Assembly (NCBI RefSeq): GCF_015354335.1
Contig: NZ_JADKYR010000001.1
Span: 310,001-374,000 of the forward strand
Length of the DNA: 64,000 nt
Reading direction: 5' to 3'
Source of the DNA: Methylophilus sp. 13
Lineage (GTDB): Bacteria; Pseudomonadota; Gammaproteobacteria; Burkholderiales; Methylophilaceae
Numbering within the stretch: position 1 is the stretch's first letter; the number at the start of each line of letters is the position of its first letter. Under the pieces are notes generated by a model. That model was given only the letters and a program-made list of their open reading frames with translations. It had not been told where the DNA came from and made no database searches. A program made the position numbers and the translations under genes. Below, in pieces: positions 35,388 through 43,190 of the stretch.

Positions 35388-36041
35388 ATGACCTCTGATT
35401 TGAAAAAAAATGTTGTCCCTATTACCGAAACAGAATCCAAACCTTTGGGTAAACACTTGGGGAATGTCATCAAAGAGGTCAGAAAACAACATGGCCTGAC
35501 GATTGCTGATGTCGCTGAGAGAGCGAATATTAGTGTTGGAATGTTCAGTAAAATTGAGAATGGTCATGTATCGACCAGTCTTGAAACATTGGAACAAGTA
35601 GCCAACGCGCTTGGAGTAACGCTTTCAAGACTGTTCCGCGACTACAACGCTCCCTCAGGAAATGCACAATTCGTTAAAAAAGGGCATGGTATGGAAGTGG
35701 TACGTCGCGGTACAAAGCTCGGCCACACATATCATTTATTAGCCTATGACCAAGGGCCTCAAAAAACTTTTGAGCCGTTCTTAATCACGCTGGAAGATCA
35801 GGCGGAAGAATTCCCCCCTTTTGAACATGGCGGGACTGAATTTATTCATATGCTGGAGGGGGTATTAGAGTACAAGGTAGGCTTGGAGACTTTCTTACTT
35901 GAGCCAGGCGACTCACTGACCTTTAGAGGAGACCAGCCGCATCAGCCAGCCAAGCTCATAGAGGTCCCAATCCGTTTCCTGGCTATTATTCATCACGACC
36001 CAGTTGATCATTCAGGAGGCAGTGAGTGGACACAGTCATAA
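35388..36041 (+). CDS. XRE-family regulator with C-terminal cupin sensor
   Basis: 217 residues. An N-terminal helix-turn-helix (about 24-80: LGNVIKEVRKQHGLTIADVA, SVGMFSKIENGHVSTSLETL) is followed by a cupin domain (about 115-205: EEFPPFEHGGTEFIHMLEGV, LLEPGDSLTFRGDQPHQPAK). Regulators of this kind often sense a small metabolite in the cupin pocket. It is divergent from mgdA across a 349-bp region holding a strong promoter and two matching palindromes, so it is probably the methylamine-operon regulator; the effector (methylamine, N-methylglutamate or gamma-glutamylmethylamide) is not known. Its end overlaps the next gene by 16 bp. Confidence 0.85.
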   Translation: MTSDLKKNVVPITETESKPLGKHLGNVIKEVRKQHGLTIADVAERANISVGMFSKIENGHVSTSLETLEQVANALGVTLSRLFRDYNAPSGNAQFVKKGHGMEVVRRGTKLGHTYHLLAYDQGPQKTFEPFLITLEDQAEEFPPFEHGGTEFIHMLEGVLEYKVGLETFLLEPGDSLTFRGDQPHQPAKLIEVPIRFLAIIHHDPVDHSGGSEWTQS

Positions 36042-36484
36042 GTATTCGAGATGCACAAGAAAAAGATGCCGCTCAACTAGCCAACCTTCTACATGCGCTA
36101 TTTAGTATAGAAGCCGATTTCAAACCAGACATGGAGAAACAAAAAGCCGGTTTAAGTATGCTGATATCACAACCAGAACATGGGGTAATCAAGGCGGCAT
36201 TTACAGAAGACGGGAAACTGATTGGGATGGTTAGCGCGCAACTAGTCATTTCCACGGCACAAGGAGCACGCTCTGCTTGGGTAGAAGACATGGTCGTTCA
36301 TGCAGAATTTAGACAGCAAGGAATTGGTAAAAAACTACTGCAGTCAGCATTGGATTGGGCAAAAGAAAAAGGAGCGACTCGTGCCCAGCTATTGGTCGAT
36401 ATTGAAAATGAACCCGCGATAGGATATTACCGGCACCTGGGTTGGGAAAGCACTCAGTTAAATGCGAGAAGATTATTTTTATAA
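36026..36484 (+). CDS. GNAT-family N-acetyltransferase
   Basis: 152 residues with acetyl-CoA-binding motif A (VEDMVVHAEFRQQGIGKKLL, about residues 88-108) and the C-terminal IENEPAIGYYRHLGW. Substrate unknown. It overlaps the regulator gene by 16 bp, so the two are co-expressed. Methylamine operons do not need an acetyltransferase, so this is an accessory function or a modifier of a pathway protein or amine. Confidence 0.85.
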   Translation: MDTVISIRDAQEKDAAQLANLLHALFSIEADFKPDMEKQKAGLSMLISQPEHGVIKAAFTEDGKLIGMVSAQLVISTAQGARSAWVEDMVVHAEFRQQGIGKKLLQSALDWAKEKGATRAQLLVDIENEPAIGYYRHLGWESTQLNARRLFL

Positions 36485-36772
36485 TTGTTGTACATTTTTA
36501 ACTAGTCACATCTCACCGGCTAAGGTAGGAAAGAATGCTCATTCACAAACTACCTTTTTCTAAGTGGCTAATTTTGTCACTTCGTAGAAATGAAAACGGA
36601 GCTTGGCTCTCATAAATGGAGATCTGGACTTCACCCGCGCTGCTAGACAACCGAATACATGACTCCCACACTAATCCCACAGCATGAATAAAAAATACAG
36701 TCATTCACAGACAGGTGTAGAAAAATTTGAAAATGAAAACCAGCCTAATTAGCCAGTATACAAGGGAAGTAT

Positions 36773-36859
36773 TGGTGCCCGGAGCCGGAATCGAACCGGC
36801 ACAGCCGTTAAGCCGAGGGATTTTAAGTCCCTTGTGTCTACCAGTTTCACCATCCGGGC
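36773..36859 (-). tRNA. tRNA-Leu (anticodon UAA)
   Basis: 87 bases including an encoded CCA. Acceptor stem GCCCGGA / TCCGGGC; long variable arm typical of tRNA-Leu; anticodon TAA in the loop ACTTAAAAT; T-loop GGTTCGATTCC. Last of a cluster matching the E. coli order pgsA-glyW-cysT-leuZ. Confidence 0.95.
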
Positions 36860-36937
36860 GGTAGGTCTAGCAAGCTTTGCATTCTAACACCGTGATCTAT
36901 TTTGCATAGCGGTGAGAATGTGTGCTTGAGAAAGATT

Positions 36938-37013
36938 TGGAGCGGGAAACGAGTCTCGAACTCGCGACCTCAACCTTGGCAAGGTTGCGCTCTACCAACT
37001 GAGCTATTCCCGC
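36938..37013 (-). tRNA. tRNA-Gly (anticodon GCC), copy 1
   Basis: 76 bases with CCA. Acceptor stem GCGGGAA / TTCCCGC, anticodon GCC in CTTGCCAAG, T-loop GTTCGAGAC. Sequence identical to the copy at 37167-37242. Confidence 0.95.
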
Positions 37014-37031
37014 ATATTTACAACATGAGAC

Positions 37032-37105
37032 TGGAGGCGCGAGCCGGAGTCGAACCGGCCTAAACGGCTTTGCAGGCCGCGGCATAACCGCTTTGCTATC
37101 GCGCC
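37032..37105 (-). tRNA. tRNA-Cys (anticodon GCA)
   Basis: 74 bases with CCA. Acceptor stem GGCGCGA / TCGCGCC, anticodon GCA in CCTGCAAAG, T-loop GGTTCGACTCC. It lies between the two tRNA-Gly copies. Confidence 0.95.
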
Positions 37106-37135
37106 AGAACCAACAACATAAAAACAACTTATGTT

Positions 37136-37159
37136 AAAAAGGGAAAGCCGCGCTTTCCC
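37136..37159 (-). terminator. Rho-independent terminator inside the tRNA cluster
   Basis: Minus strand GGGAAAGC-GCG-GCTTTCCC followed by TTTTT. It lies seven bases after tRNA-Gly copy 2 and before tRNA-Cys, so it would separate that tRNA from the other three. Confidence 0.85.
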
Positions 37160-37166
37160 CAGAATT

Positions 37167-37242
37167 TGGAGCGGGAAACGAGTCTCGAACTCGCGACCTC
37201 AACCTTGGCAAGGTTGCGCTCTACCAACTGAGCTATTCCCGC
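37167..37242 (-). tRNA. tRNA-Gly (anticodon GCC), copy 2
   Basis: 76 bases with CCA, identical to the copy at 36938-37013, as is one flanking base on the 5' side. It is the tRNA nearest pgsA and is followed by its own terminator. Confidence 0.95.
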
Positions 37243-37348
37243 GTATTTCCTTACGTCATGTGTCGTAAAGAAGCTGGCATTTTAATGATTTTGAGACCGG
37301 TGTCAAGGAAGATTTTGAAAATAATATTTCTTTTTTCGCCTTGCTTTT

Positions 37349-37930
37349 TTAGATGGTTTCGCGTATCGCCGGCCACGCTGCACGCAGGTAGTAACCCATA
37401 GAGATCAGGGTTAGCAATGCGGCGATCACAATGAGCCATTCACCCAGCCACTGGATGTTGATGCCAAACAATGGATCGAACCACAGCAGCAGAATGATGG
37501 CGACCATTTGTGCGGCGGTTTTGATTTTACCGACCATGGCAACGGCGACATTGGCACTTTTGCCTATGCTGGCCATCCACTCGCGCAAGGCACTGATGGC
37601 AATTTCACGGCCGATGATAATCAGTGCAACGACAGCGCCGACGCGGTGCAACTCCACCAGCACAATCAAGGCGGCGGCCACCATCAGTTTGTCAGCGACC
37701 GGGTCTAGAAAGGCGCCAAACTTGGACATTTGATGATATTTACGCGCCCAGTAACCATCCAGCCAATCGGTAAATGAAGCCAGAATAAATACACTGGCCG
37801 CGGTGAGGTTTACCCAGTGTGCTGGTAGCCCGTCGCTAGCGACGGCATTCGCGGGCAAAAAGAAGATACCAACAAACACCGGGATCATCGCGATGCGTAG
37901 CAGGGTGAGTATATTGGGGACATTCCACAT
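37349..37930 (-). CDS. pgsA: CDP-diacylglycerol-glycerol-3-phosphate 3-phosphatidyltransferase
   Basis: 193 residues of the CDP-alcohol phosphatidyltransferase family, with the catalytic pattern DG-x2-AR-x8-G-x3-D-x3-D seen in DGYWARKYHQMSKFGAF and LDPVADK. It begins MWNVPNILTLLRIAMIP. Four or more membrane helices. It makes phosphatidylglycerol phosphate, the committed step to phosphatidylglycerol and cardiolipin, at the inner membrane. It follows uvrC by 30 bp and leads into tRNA genes, the same order as in E. coli. Confidence 0.95.
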   Translation of the reverse strand: MWNVPNILTLLRIAMIPVFVGIFFLPANAVASDGLPAHWVNLTAASVFILASFTDWLDGYWARKYHQMSKFGAFLDPVADKLMVAAALIVLVELHRVGAVVALIIIGREIAISALREWMASIGKSANVAVAMVGKIKTAAQMVAIILLLWFDPLFGINIQWLGEWLIVIAALLTLISMGYYLRAAWPAIRETI

Positions 37931-37960
37931 GGTTATTTTGCTCAGGGCTGTTGCAATGGC

Positions 37961-39760
37961 TTAATGCAATCGTTCGTATATGGTTTGCGCCAGTGCCAGG
38001 CTAATGCCTTCGACTTGTGCAATCTCGTCTATGCTAGCACTTTTTATTGCATCCAGGCCACCAAATCGCGTCAACAAGGCTTTGCGGCGCTTGGCCCCTA
38101 CCCCTTCAATGTCTTCCAGGCTGGAGGTGATCCGTGCTTTGGCGCGCTTGGCGCGATGGCCAGTAATGGCAAACCGGTGCGCCTCGTCGCGTATTTGTTG
38201 CAGTAAGTGCAAGCCGGGGTTATCCACGGGCAGATTAAGCATTTCGCCGGTGTCGGAGAAAATCATCGTTTCCAGGCCAGGCTTGCGCTCCTCGCCCTTG
38301 GCAATGCCAATCAGCAAAATATCATCCAAACCAACTTCCTGCATGACCTCCATCGCCACGCCCAACTGGCCCTTGCCACCATCAATAAAAATCAGGTCAG
38401 GGCGCTTGCCCTCGCCCGCAGCGACTTTTTTATAGCGCCGGGTCAGCACATCCCGCATCGCCGCATAATCATCGCCTGGCGTGATGCCGGTGACGTTATA
38501 GCGGCGGTATTCACTGTTTTGCATATCGCCACGGTCAAACACCACGCAACTGCCCACAGTGGCTTCACCCATGGTATGGCTGATATCAAAGCACTCAATG
38601 CGCTCGGTGTTCTCGGCAAGGTTAAGCGCCTCACGCAACGAGAGCAAGCGTGCCTGTTGGTTGGCCGAAGTCGCCTGCCGTTGTTGCAACGCCAGTTCTG
38701 CATTGGTCTGCGCCATCTTGAGCCAGACCTTTTTATCGCCAATCGCATTAGTCAGCACGCGGATTTTGCGTTCAGCCTGCTCGCTGAGCATGGTTTCAAA
38801 TTCAGTTTTGTCGATCTCCGCCCCACACACCAGCAACGGTGGCGTGTTTTGCGCCACATAATACTGGGTAATAAACGCCTCTACCGTTTCTACCAGCTCG
38901 GCATCCTGCGCGTTCTTGGGGAAAAAGCTCTTGTCACCCAAATGGCGCCCGCCACGGATCATCACCAGATTAATGCAGTGCTGGCCCTCAATCTCGGCGC
39001 AGGCAATCACATCCGCATCACTCACGCTAAAGTCACTGACAAACTGCTTGGCCTGCACCTGACGCAAGGCCTGAATGCGGTCACGCAACACCGCCGCCTG
39101 CTCATACTCCATGGCCTCAGCTGCGGCATTCATCCCATCAGCCAAAGAATCCATCACTTCACTGGTTTTGCCGAGCAAAAACAGCGCTGCGTGACGAACA
39201 TCACTCGCATAGTCTTCTTGGGAAATCAGATTCACACACGGTGCAGTACACCGTGCAATCTGATACTGGAGACAAGGCCGTGACCGGTTAGCAAACACCG
39301 TGTTTTCACAGGTGCGCAGCTTAAACACCTTTTGCAGCAACTGTATGCTCTCACGCACCGCTGGCGAGCTGGGGAACGGCCCAAAATACTGATGCCCTTT
39401 GCGCTGCGTGCCACGATGGAACGCCAGCCGCGGAAAAGCATCGCCTGTCAGACTAATATAGGGATAAGACTTATCGTCGCGAAACAACACGTTATAACGC
39501 GGCATGATGCTCTTGATAAGGTTATTCTCAAGCAACAACGCCTCTGCCTCAGAGCGCGTCACGGTCGTCTCGATATTGGTAATCTGCGACACCATCATTT
39601 TGGTACGCGGACTGGCGAGGTTTTTATTAAAGTAACTCGAAACCCGTTTTTTTAAATCTTTGGCTTTACCGACATAGATCACGGTATTTTCCGCATTGAG
39701 CATGCGGTAAACGCCTGGCAGGTTTGGAAGGTTTTTCAGGATGGGTTTGGGGTCAAACAT
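37961..39760 (-). CDS. uvrC: UvrABC excinuclease subunit C
   Basis: 599 residues. N-terminal GIY-YIG nuclease (LPGVYRMLNAENTVIYVGKA), a UVR interaction helix (about 200-235, MEYEQAAVLRDRIQALRQ), the RNase-H-like 5'-incision domain (ECFDISHTMGEATVGSCVVF; FIDGGKGQLGVAMEVMQE) and C-terminal helix-hairpin-helix repeats (SLEDIEGVGAKRRKALL). UvrC cuts on both sides of a UvrAB-bound lesion in nucleotide excision repair. Full length. Long antisense frames here are shadows. Confidence 0.97.
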   Translation of the reverse strand: MFDPKPILKNLPNLPGVYRMLNAENTVIYVGKAKDLKKRVSSYFNKNLASPRTKMMVSQITNIETTVTRSEAEALLLENNLIKSIMPRYNVLFRDDKSYPYISLTGDAFPRLAFHRGTQRKGHQYFGPFPSSPAVRESIQLLQKVFKLRTCENTVFANRSRPCLQYQIARCTAPCVNLISQEDYASDVRHAALFLLGKTSEVMDSLADGMNAAAEAMEYEQAAVLRDRIQALRQVQAKQFVSDFSVSDADVIACAEIEGQHCINLVMIRGGRHLGDKSFFPKNAQDAELVETVEAFITQYYVAQNTPPLLVCGAEIDKTEFETMLSEQAERKIRVLTNAIGDKKVWLKMAQTNAELALQQRQATSANQQARLLSLREALNLAENTERIECFDISHTMGEATVGSCVVFDRGDMQNSEYRRYNVTGITPGDDYAAMRDVLTRRYKKVAAGEGKRPDLIFIDGGKGQLGVAMEVMQEVGLDDILLIGIAKGEERKPGLETMIFSDTGEMLNLPVDNPGLHLLQQIRDEAHRFAITGHRAKRAKARITSSLEDIEGVGAKRRKALLTRFGGLDAIKSASIDEIAQVEGISLALAQTIYERLH

Positions 39761-39997
39761 GACGGCATTTTAGCATCATGAGATTTGTGTGGGTTCAATA
39801 TGCATGCAGCCATTAAATCTCTTACTTACAACAAAATTCAAAGTAAATACTCGTGCCCCGGTTTGCGAGACCAATCGCAAGATCTCTGCTTTAAATAACT
39901 CACTATATCAAGCGTGTGCTCGTTTGATTGTTTTAGTCAATTAACATCTTCTAAAAGTTAAGTACATATGTCTACTTTTCTAAGGCAAGTCCAGCGT

Positions 39998-40020
39998 CCC
40001 TGTTGAATGATGGGTTAGGC
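39998..40020 (-). other. attC left-half remnant
   Basis: Minus strand reads GCCTAACCCATCATTCAACA, an R''/L'' half-site as in many integron attC sites, beginning within the stop codon of the cassette gene at 40020. The matching right half is not found in the next 80 bases, so the site is truncated or decayed. Confidence 0.5.
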
Positions 40021-40532
40021 TAGACATTGCGCTGAACCTCTACGGAAACTTCATGAATAACTTCAGCACAAAGTAAAACAAACTTATCATCAACCTCCAC
40101 TAGCGTTGAAATTTCAGACACATCACCTTCATCAAAAAAATCCTCATCTGGAAGCTTGACTCTAAAAGGTAGTGTGGCGGCCTTTTTTACTAAATCCTCA
40201 TAACTACGCCCCTTACCATGCTTGAGAACATTGACTGCGAGTTGAAGGTCTGAAAACTTTTCTTTCAGCACCCTCTTGCCTTGGCTTTCTAAGATTTTTC
40301 CAGCTTTTTTGAATCCATCTCTACATTCCAACTGATTTTGAAGGATGGCATCAAACATCGAGAACATACCAACAGCAGTAATGGCTTTTTGTAGCTGCAC
40401 CATTTGAAGAGTCTTCACCAATGTGGTGGCGGCACTTATTTGTAGTTGATCAACAGTACGTTTCTGCGCTTCATTCAGTGCACTGAGACTGAAAGCCGTA
40501 CTACGCTGAACAAGTTCATTGAAGTCGTGCAT
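40020..40532 (-). CDS. Unrecognised protein in an integron-type gene cassette
   Basis: 170 residues, soluble and mostly helical: FSLSALNEAQKRTVDQLQIS, then a charged segment SQGKRVLKEKFSDLQLAV and an acidic C-terminal part (PDEDFFDEGDVSEISTLVEV). No motif I recognise. It begins 12 bases after the right end of an attC site and its stop overlaps the first base of an attC half-site, the compact layout of a promoterless cassette gene. Base composition appears more AT-rich than in uvrC. Cassette genes very often have no known homologue. Confidence 0.65.
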   Translation of the reverse strand: MHDFNELVQRSTAFSLSALNEAQKRTVDQLQISAATTLVKTLQMVQLQKAITAVGMFSMFDAILQNQLECRDGFKKAGKILESQGKRVLKEKFSDLQLAVNVLKHGKGRSYEDLVKKAATLPFRVKLPDEDFFDEGDVSEISTLVEVDDKFVLLCAEVIHEVSVEVQRNV

Positions 40533-40543
40533 ATTTCTTAATA

Positions 40544-40609
40544 GCCTAACGTAGAAGTAACCGGCCTGCGCGGCTTTTTGCGCAGGTCCGGTTGACTGCC
40601 GGGTTCGGC
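40544..40609 (-). repeat. Integron attC recombination site
   Basis: 66 bp, minus-strand orientation. It starts with GCCGAAC (R'', one mismatch to the expected GCCTAAC), ends with GTTAGGC (R'), and between them folds into AACCGG-A-CCTGCGC paired with GCGCAGG-CCGGTT around an 8-base loop. The single unpaired A is the extrahelical base that orients attC recombination. It lies directly between the stop of one gene and the start of the next, as in cassette arrays. Confidence 0.82.
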
Positions 40610-41020
40610 CTAAATGCCCGCCCGCTGCATAAGCGACGCGGCACTAGCTGCATTTGTAGCTCCGTGATTATTTGCGACAACAGTTTGTGCAACAAAGTGA
40701 ATGTTGTACGCGGCAGATAGAGCACTCACCCAGCCAACAGTCATTCCGCTCGTGCGGCAAGCACAAAAGATGATGTCGCACTTGGCCGCAGCAAAGGCAG
40801 GAAGACTTTGCTGGAGCCGCGAATTGGGGTCACCCTGACTTTCAATGCCGACTACCAACCCGTTTACGCCACGCATGATGACGGCAATGTCTTTTGTGCC
40901 GTTGTGGAGTGCCTGGATCGTGGCAGAGGGGTATTTGGTTTGAAGTGCATGAAACAGGCGAATCAGGGTGTCGGACTTGCCGCAATTCCCCGGCCCCTGC
41001 AATGCGAAAAGATGTGGCAT
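40610..41020 (-). CDS. Small P-loop protein in an integron-type gene cassette
   Basis: 136 residues with a Walker A motif near the start (FALQGPGNCGKSDTLIRLF) and a possible Walker B-like hydrophobic strand (CDIIFCACRTSG). The fold may be a minimal P-loop NTPase; no family is recognised. Its stop codon abuts the attC site at 40544-40609 exactly, and its start lies 20 bases after GTTGGGC, an R' core (minus strand, 41046-41040). This is a textbook cassette layout. Function unknown. Confidence 0.7.
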   Translation of the reverse strand: MPHLFALQGPGNCGKSDTLIRLFHALQTKYPSATIQALHNGTKDIAVIMRGVNGLVVGIESQGDPNSRLQQSLPAFAAAKCDIIFCACRTSGMTVGWVSALSAAYNIHFVAQTVVANNHGATNAASAASLMQRAGI

Positions 41021-41039
41021 GTGGTCTCCCTTTTGTTAG

Positions 41040-41071
41040 GCCCAACGTAATGTAGACACCGAAATCGGTGT
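41040..41071 (-). other. Right-half attC or attI-like core at the cassette boundary
   Basis: Minus strand: ACACCGA-TT-TCGGTGT small stem, then CTACATTAC and the core GTTGGGC. It resembles the L'/R' half of an attC (compare CTTCTACGTTAGGC of the complete site). No R'' half is evident upstream. Confidence 0.45.
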
Positions 41072-41206
41072 ATATCCTGAGGCAGAGCTATTGTTACCAT
41101 CAACCATCATTTCAATAACCCTTTGCTTATATTTATAAATTAAATAATCATAAGTAACAAAATTTTATTAAACCAATAACAAAGCACACCTGGGCAATAA
41201 CACTAG

Positions 41207-41386
41207 CTACCCTAAAAGCTCCCCACCTATCGCCCAATCCTCATACTCGACCTCTTCAAACACGATATAGGTGTAATTCGCTGGTTTGTGCGCGTGCTTT
41301 TGCAATGTTTCGGTAATCTCTTTGGCGATTTGTTTTTTCTGCTCTTTGGTGACAGAGCCTGCTAGTTTCACATTGACATAAGGCAT
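41207..41386 (-). CDS. 4-oxalocrotonate tautomerase-family protein
   Basis: 59 residues starting MPYVNVKLAGSVTKEQKK, with Pro directly after the initiator Met: the N-terminal Pro is the catalytic base of this family. The middle (IAKEITETLQKHAHK) and YIVFEEVEYEDW match the tautomerase fold. AAGGAG precedes the start. Substrate unknown; small homologues like this are common single genes. It is followed on the same strand by the cassette remnant and preceded by the CDF gene. Confidence 0.85.
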   Translation of the reverse strand: MPYVNVKLAGSVTKEQKKQIAKEITETLQKHAHKPANYTYIVFEEVEYEDWAIGGELLG

Positions 41387-41425
41387 ATTGACGCTCCTTC
41401 TGTGGTTGGTTAAATGATCTTTAAA

Positions 41426-42157
41426 CTAGTGATGATGGCCTGCACCACCGCGGAGAATATCGCGGATGAGGTTGAGCGTGATCACCAGCAGCAGTACTGA
41501 AATCAGGATAGAGAGGATGGGGTCTATGCTCATCCAGCCGGTAAAGTAGATGACTACGCCTGCGACCACGGCGGTAACAGAGCCGAGTAAGTCGCCTAGC
41601 ACATGCAGGAATGCGGCACGGTGGTTTAAGTTAGCATCGCCACCATGATGTTCATGTTGATGGTGCATGTGTTTGGCAACAACAACGTTAACCAGTAAGC
41701 CTACCAGAGCAATGATGCTGACATAGCCGCCTGCGACTGGCCGCGGATTTTGCAAGCGCTCGATGGCTTCGTAGACAATCCAGCCGGTGACTAGAAGCAT
41801 GGAGACGGCGTTGATCATGGAGACGAGACGTTCGGTTTGCTTGGAGGCTGGGTGCCCGCTGCGTGCCTGCTGTGCTGCCCACATCGCAAGGCCGAGTGCC
41901 AGCACATCAAACAGCATGTGCCAGGCGTCGCTGAGCAAGGCGAGGGATTGGGTCCACCAGCCGCCGACAAACTCAACCACGGTAAAGACGGAAATGGCGA
42001 GAAATGGCAGCCAAAACGGGTTACCGTGCTCGTGATCATCATGGCTATGCGCATGTTCGTGGCTATGATCATGCCCGTGATTATCTGCGTGATCGTGACC
42101 ATAAGGGCAGCGGCCAGAAGAGTGAGAATGTTCGTGAGGTGTATGGCTAGGTTTCAT
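41426..42157 (-). CDS. Cation diffusion facilitator (Zn/Co/Cd exporter family)
   Basis: 243 residues. A His/Asp-rich N-terminus (about 1-45, e.g. HADNHGHDHSHEHAHSHDD) and a HQHEHHGGD cytosolic loop bind metal; metal-site acids and histidines appear as LLSDAWHMLFDVLAL and FLHVLGDLLGS. Six membrane helices, ending in a His tail. It lacks most of the C-terminal cytoplasmic dimer domain usual in CzcD/ZitB (about 300 residues), so it is a short form. Likely zinc efflux across the inner membrane. Confidence 0.88.
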   Translation of the reverse strand: MKPSHTPHEHSHSSGRCPYGHDHADNHGHDHSHEHAHSHDDHEHGNPFWLPFLAISVFTVVEFVGGWWTQSLALLSDAWHMLFDVLALGLAMWAAQQARSGHPASKQTERLVSMINAVSMLLVTGWIVYEAIERLQNPRPVAGGYVSIIALVGLLVNVVVAKHMHHQHEHHGGDANLNHRAAFLHVLGDLLGSVTAVVAGVVIYFTGWMSIDPILSILISVLLLVITLNLIRDILRGGAGHHH

Positions 42158-42263
42158 GATGGCATGCTAATGCAAATTAGCTGCTTTTCACAATAGCCTG
42201 ACTGACATAAAACAGTCTCTAATGAAAAATCTGGGATAATGCTGGCTTGTAGAGAAAATCATC

Positions 42264-43100
42264 ATGTTAAGTTACAGACACGCCTTTCATGCTGGCAATC
42301 ATGCCGACGTTTTAAAACACTGGATGTTCAGCCTGGTGCTGGATTATTTTAACCAGAAGGATAAGCCTTATTGGGTGGTTGATACCCATGCCGGGGCCGG
42401 ACTGTATCGCCTGGACAGTAGCGTAGCGAATAAAACAGCGGAATACGTGGATGGCATTTTGCGTTTGCAGCAAAGCCAGGCGCCTGAGCCGTTTCAAATC
42501 TATCTGGAGGCTGTTGCCGCAGCAAATAAAGATCAGCAGATGCTTTACCCGGGCTCACCTTGGCTGGCCAGCCACTTAATCAACCCGGTGGATAAATTAC
42601 GCTTGTTTGAGCTACACCCGGCCGATGCGGCTTTGCTGGAACAGCAATTTGCATCACAAAAACGGCAAATCGCGATTCAGCAAAAAGACGGCTTTGAGGG
42701 CATCAAGGCTTGCCTGCCGCCACCGACCAAACGCGGGATCGTGCTGATTGATCCGCCTTATGAAGTCAAAGACGATTATGCGCGCGTGGTGGATTGCATT
42801 AAAGACAGCCTGAAACGCTTTGCCACAGGCACTTATTTAATCTGGTACCCCCGCTTGCAACGCCCAGAACCGCAGCAAATGATAGACAAGCTGCGCCGTC
42901 TGGACACCGACTTTTTGCATGTGACGCTGGATGTAGAACAACCTTCAGCCGACGGCTTTGGCATGTATGGCAGTGGCATGTGGGTGATTAACCCGCCGTG
43001 GACCTTGCGGCAATCGGTAGAGCCACACCTGCAGTGGCTGGCACAAGTGTTAGCGCAAGATGCAGGTGCGCAAGCCAGTTGCGAAGGCAAACAGCGCTAG
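42264..43100 (+). CDS. rlmJ: 23S rRNA (adenine-2030-N6)-methyltransferase RlmJ
   Basis: 278 residues. N-terminal MLSYRHAFHAGNHADVLKHW and WVVDTHAGAGLYRL are the family signature; the catalytic DPPY motif is in GIVLIDPPYEVKDDY, and the C-terminal half has GMYGSGMWVINPPW. It methylates A2030 of 23S rRNA using S-adenosylmethionine. Transcribed divergently from the CDF gene and convergently to the DUF2914 gene. Confidence 0.95.
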   Translation: MLSYRHAFHAGNHADVLKHWMFSLVLDYFNQKDKPYWVVDTHAGAGLYRLDSSVANKTAEYVDGILRLQQSQAPEPFQIYLEAVAAANKDQQMLYPGSPWLASHLINPVDKLRLFELHPADAALLEQQFASQKRQIAIQQKDGFEGIKACLPPPTKRGIVLIDPPYEVKDDYARVVDCIKDSLKRFATGTYLIWYPRLQRPEPQQMIDKLRRLDTDFLHVTLDVEQPSADGFGMYGSGMWVINPPWTLRQSVEPHLQWLAQVLAQDAGAQASCEGKQR

Positions 43101-43107
43101 ACTGGCT

Positions 43108-43158
43108 TTGATTCAACTGGGCTTGATTCAACTGGGCTTGATTCAACTGGGCTTGATT
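43108..43158. repeat. 15-bp tandem repeat, about 3.4 copies
   Basis: TTGATTCAACTGGGC three times in succession without change (43108-43152), then a partial TTGATT. It begins seven bases after the rlmJ stop codon, in the gap between convergent genes. The unit is a multiple of three but lies outside both genes. Confidence 0.9.
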
Positions 43159-43190
43159 AGGCGAGCTGGAATGGGCAAACAGCCACGCCA

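Noticed and set aside
38207-39283. A 358-codon plus-strand frame
   Set aside because: It lies wholly antisense within uvrC, whose domains and motifs are intact; no recognisable motif on this strand.
39761-41206. Complete mobile integron
   Set aside because: No integrase gene, no full attI, and only one complete attC; a remnant is the most that can be supported.
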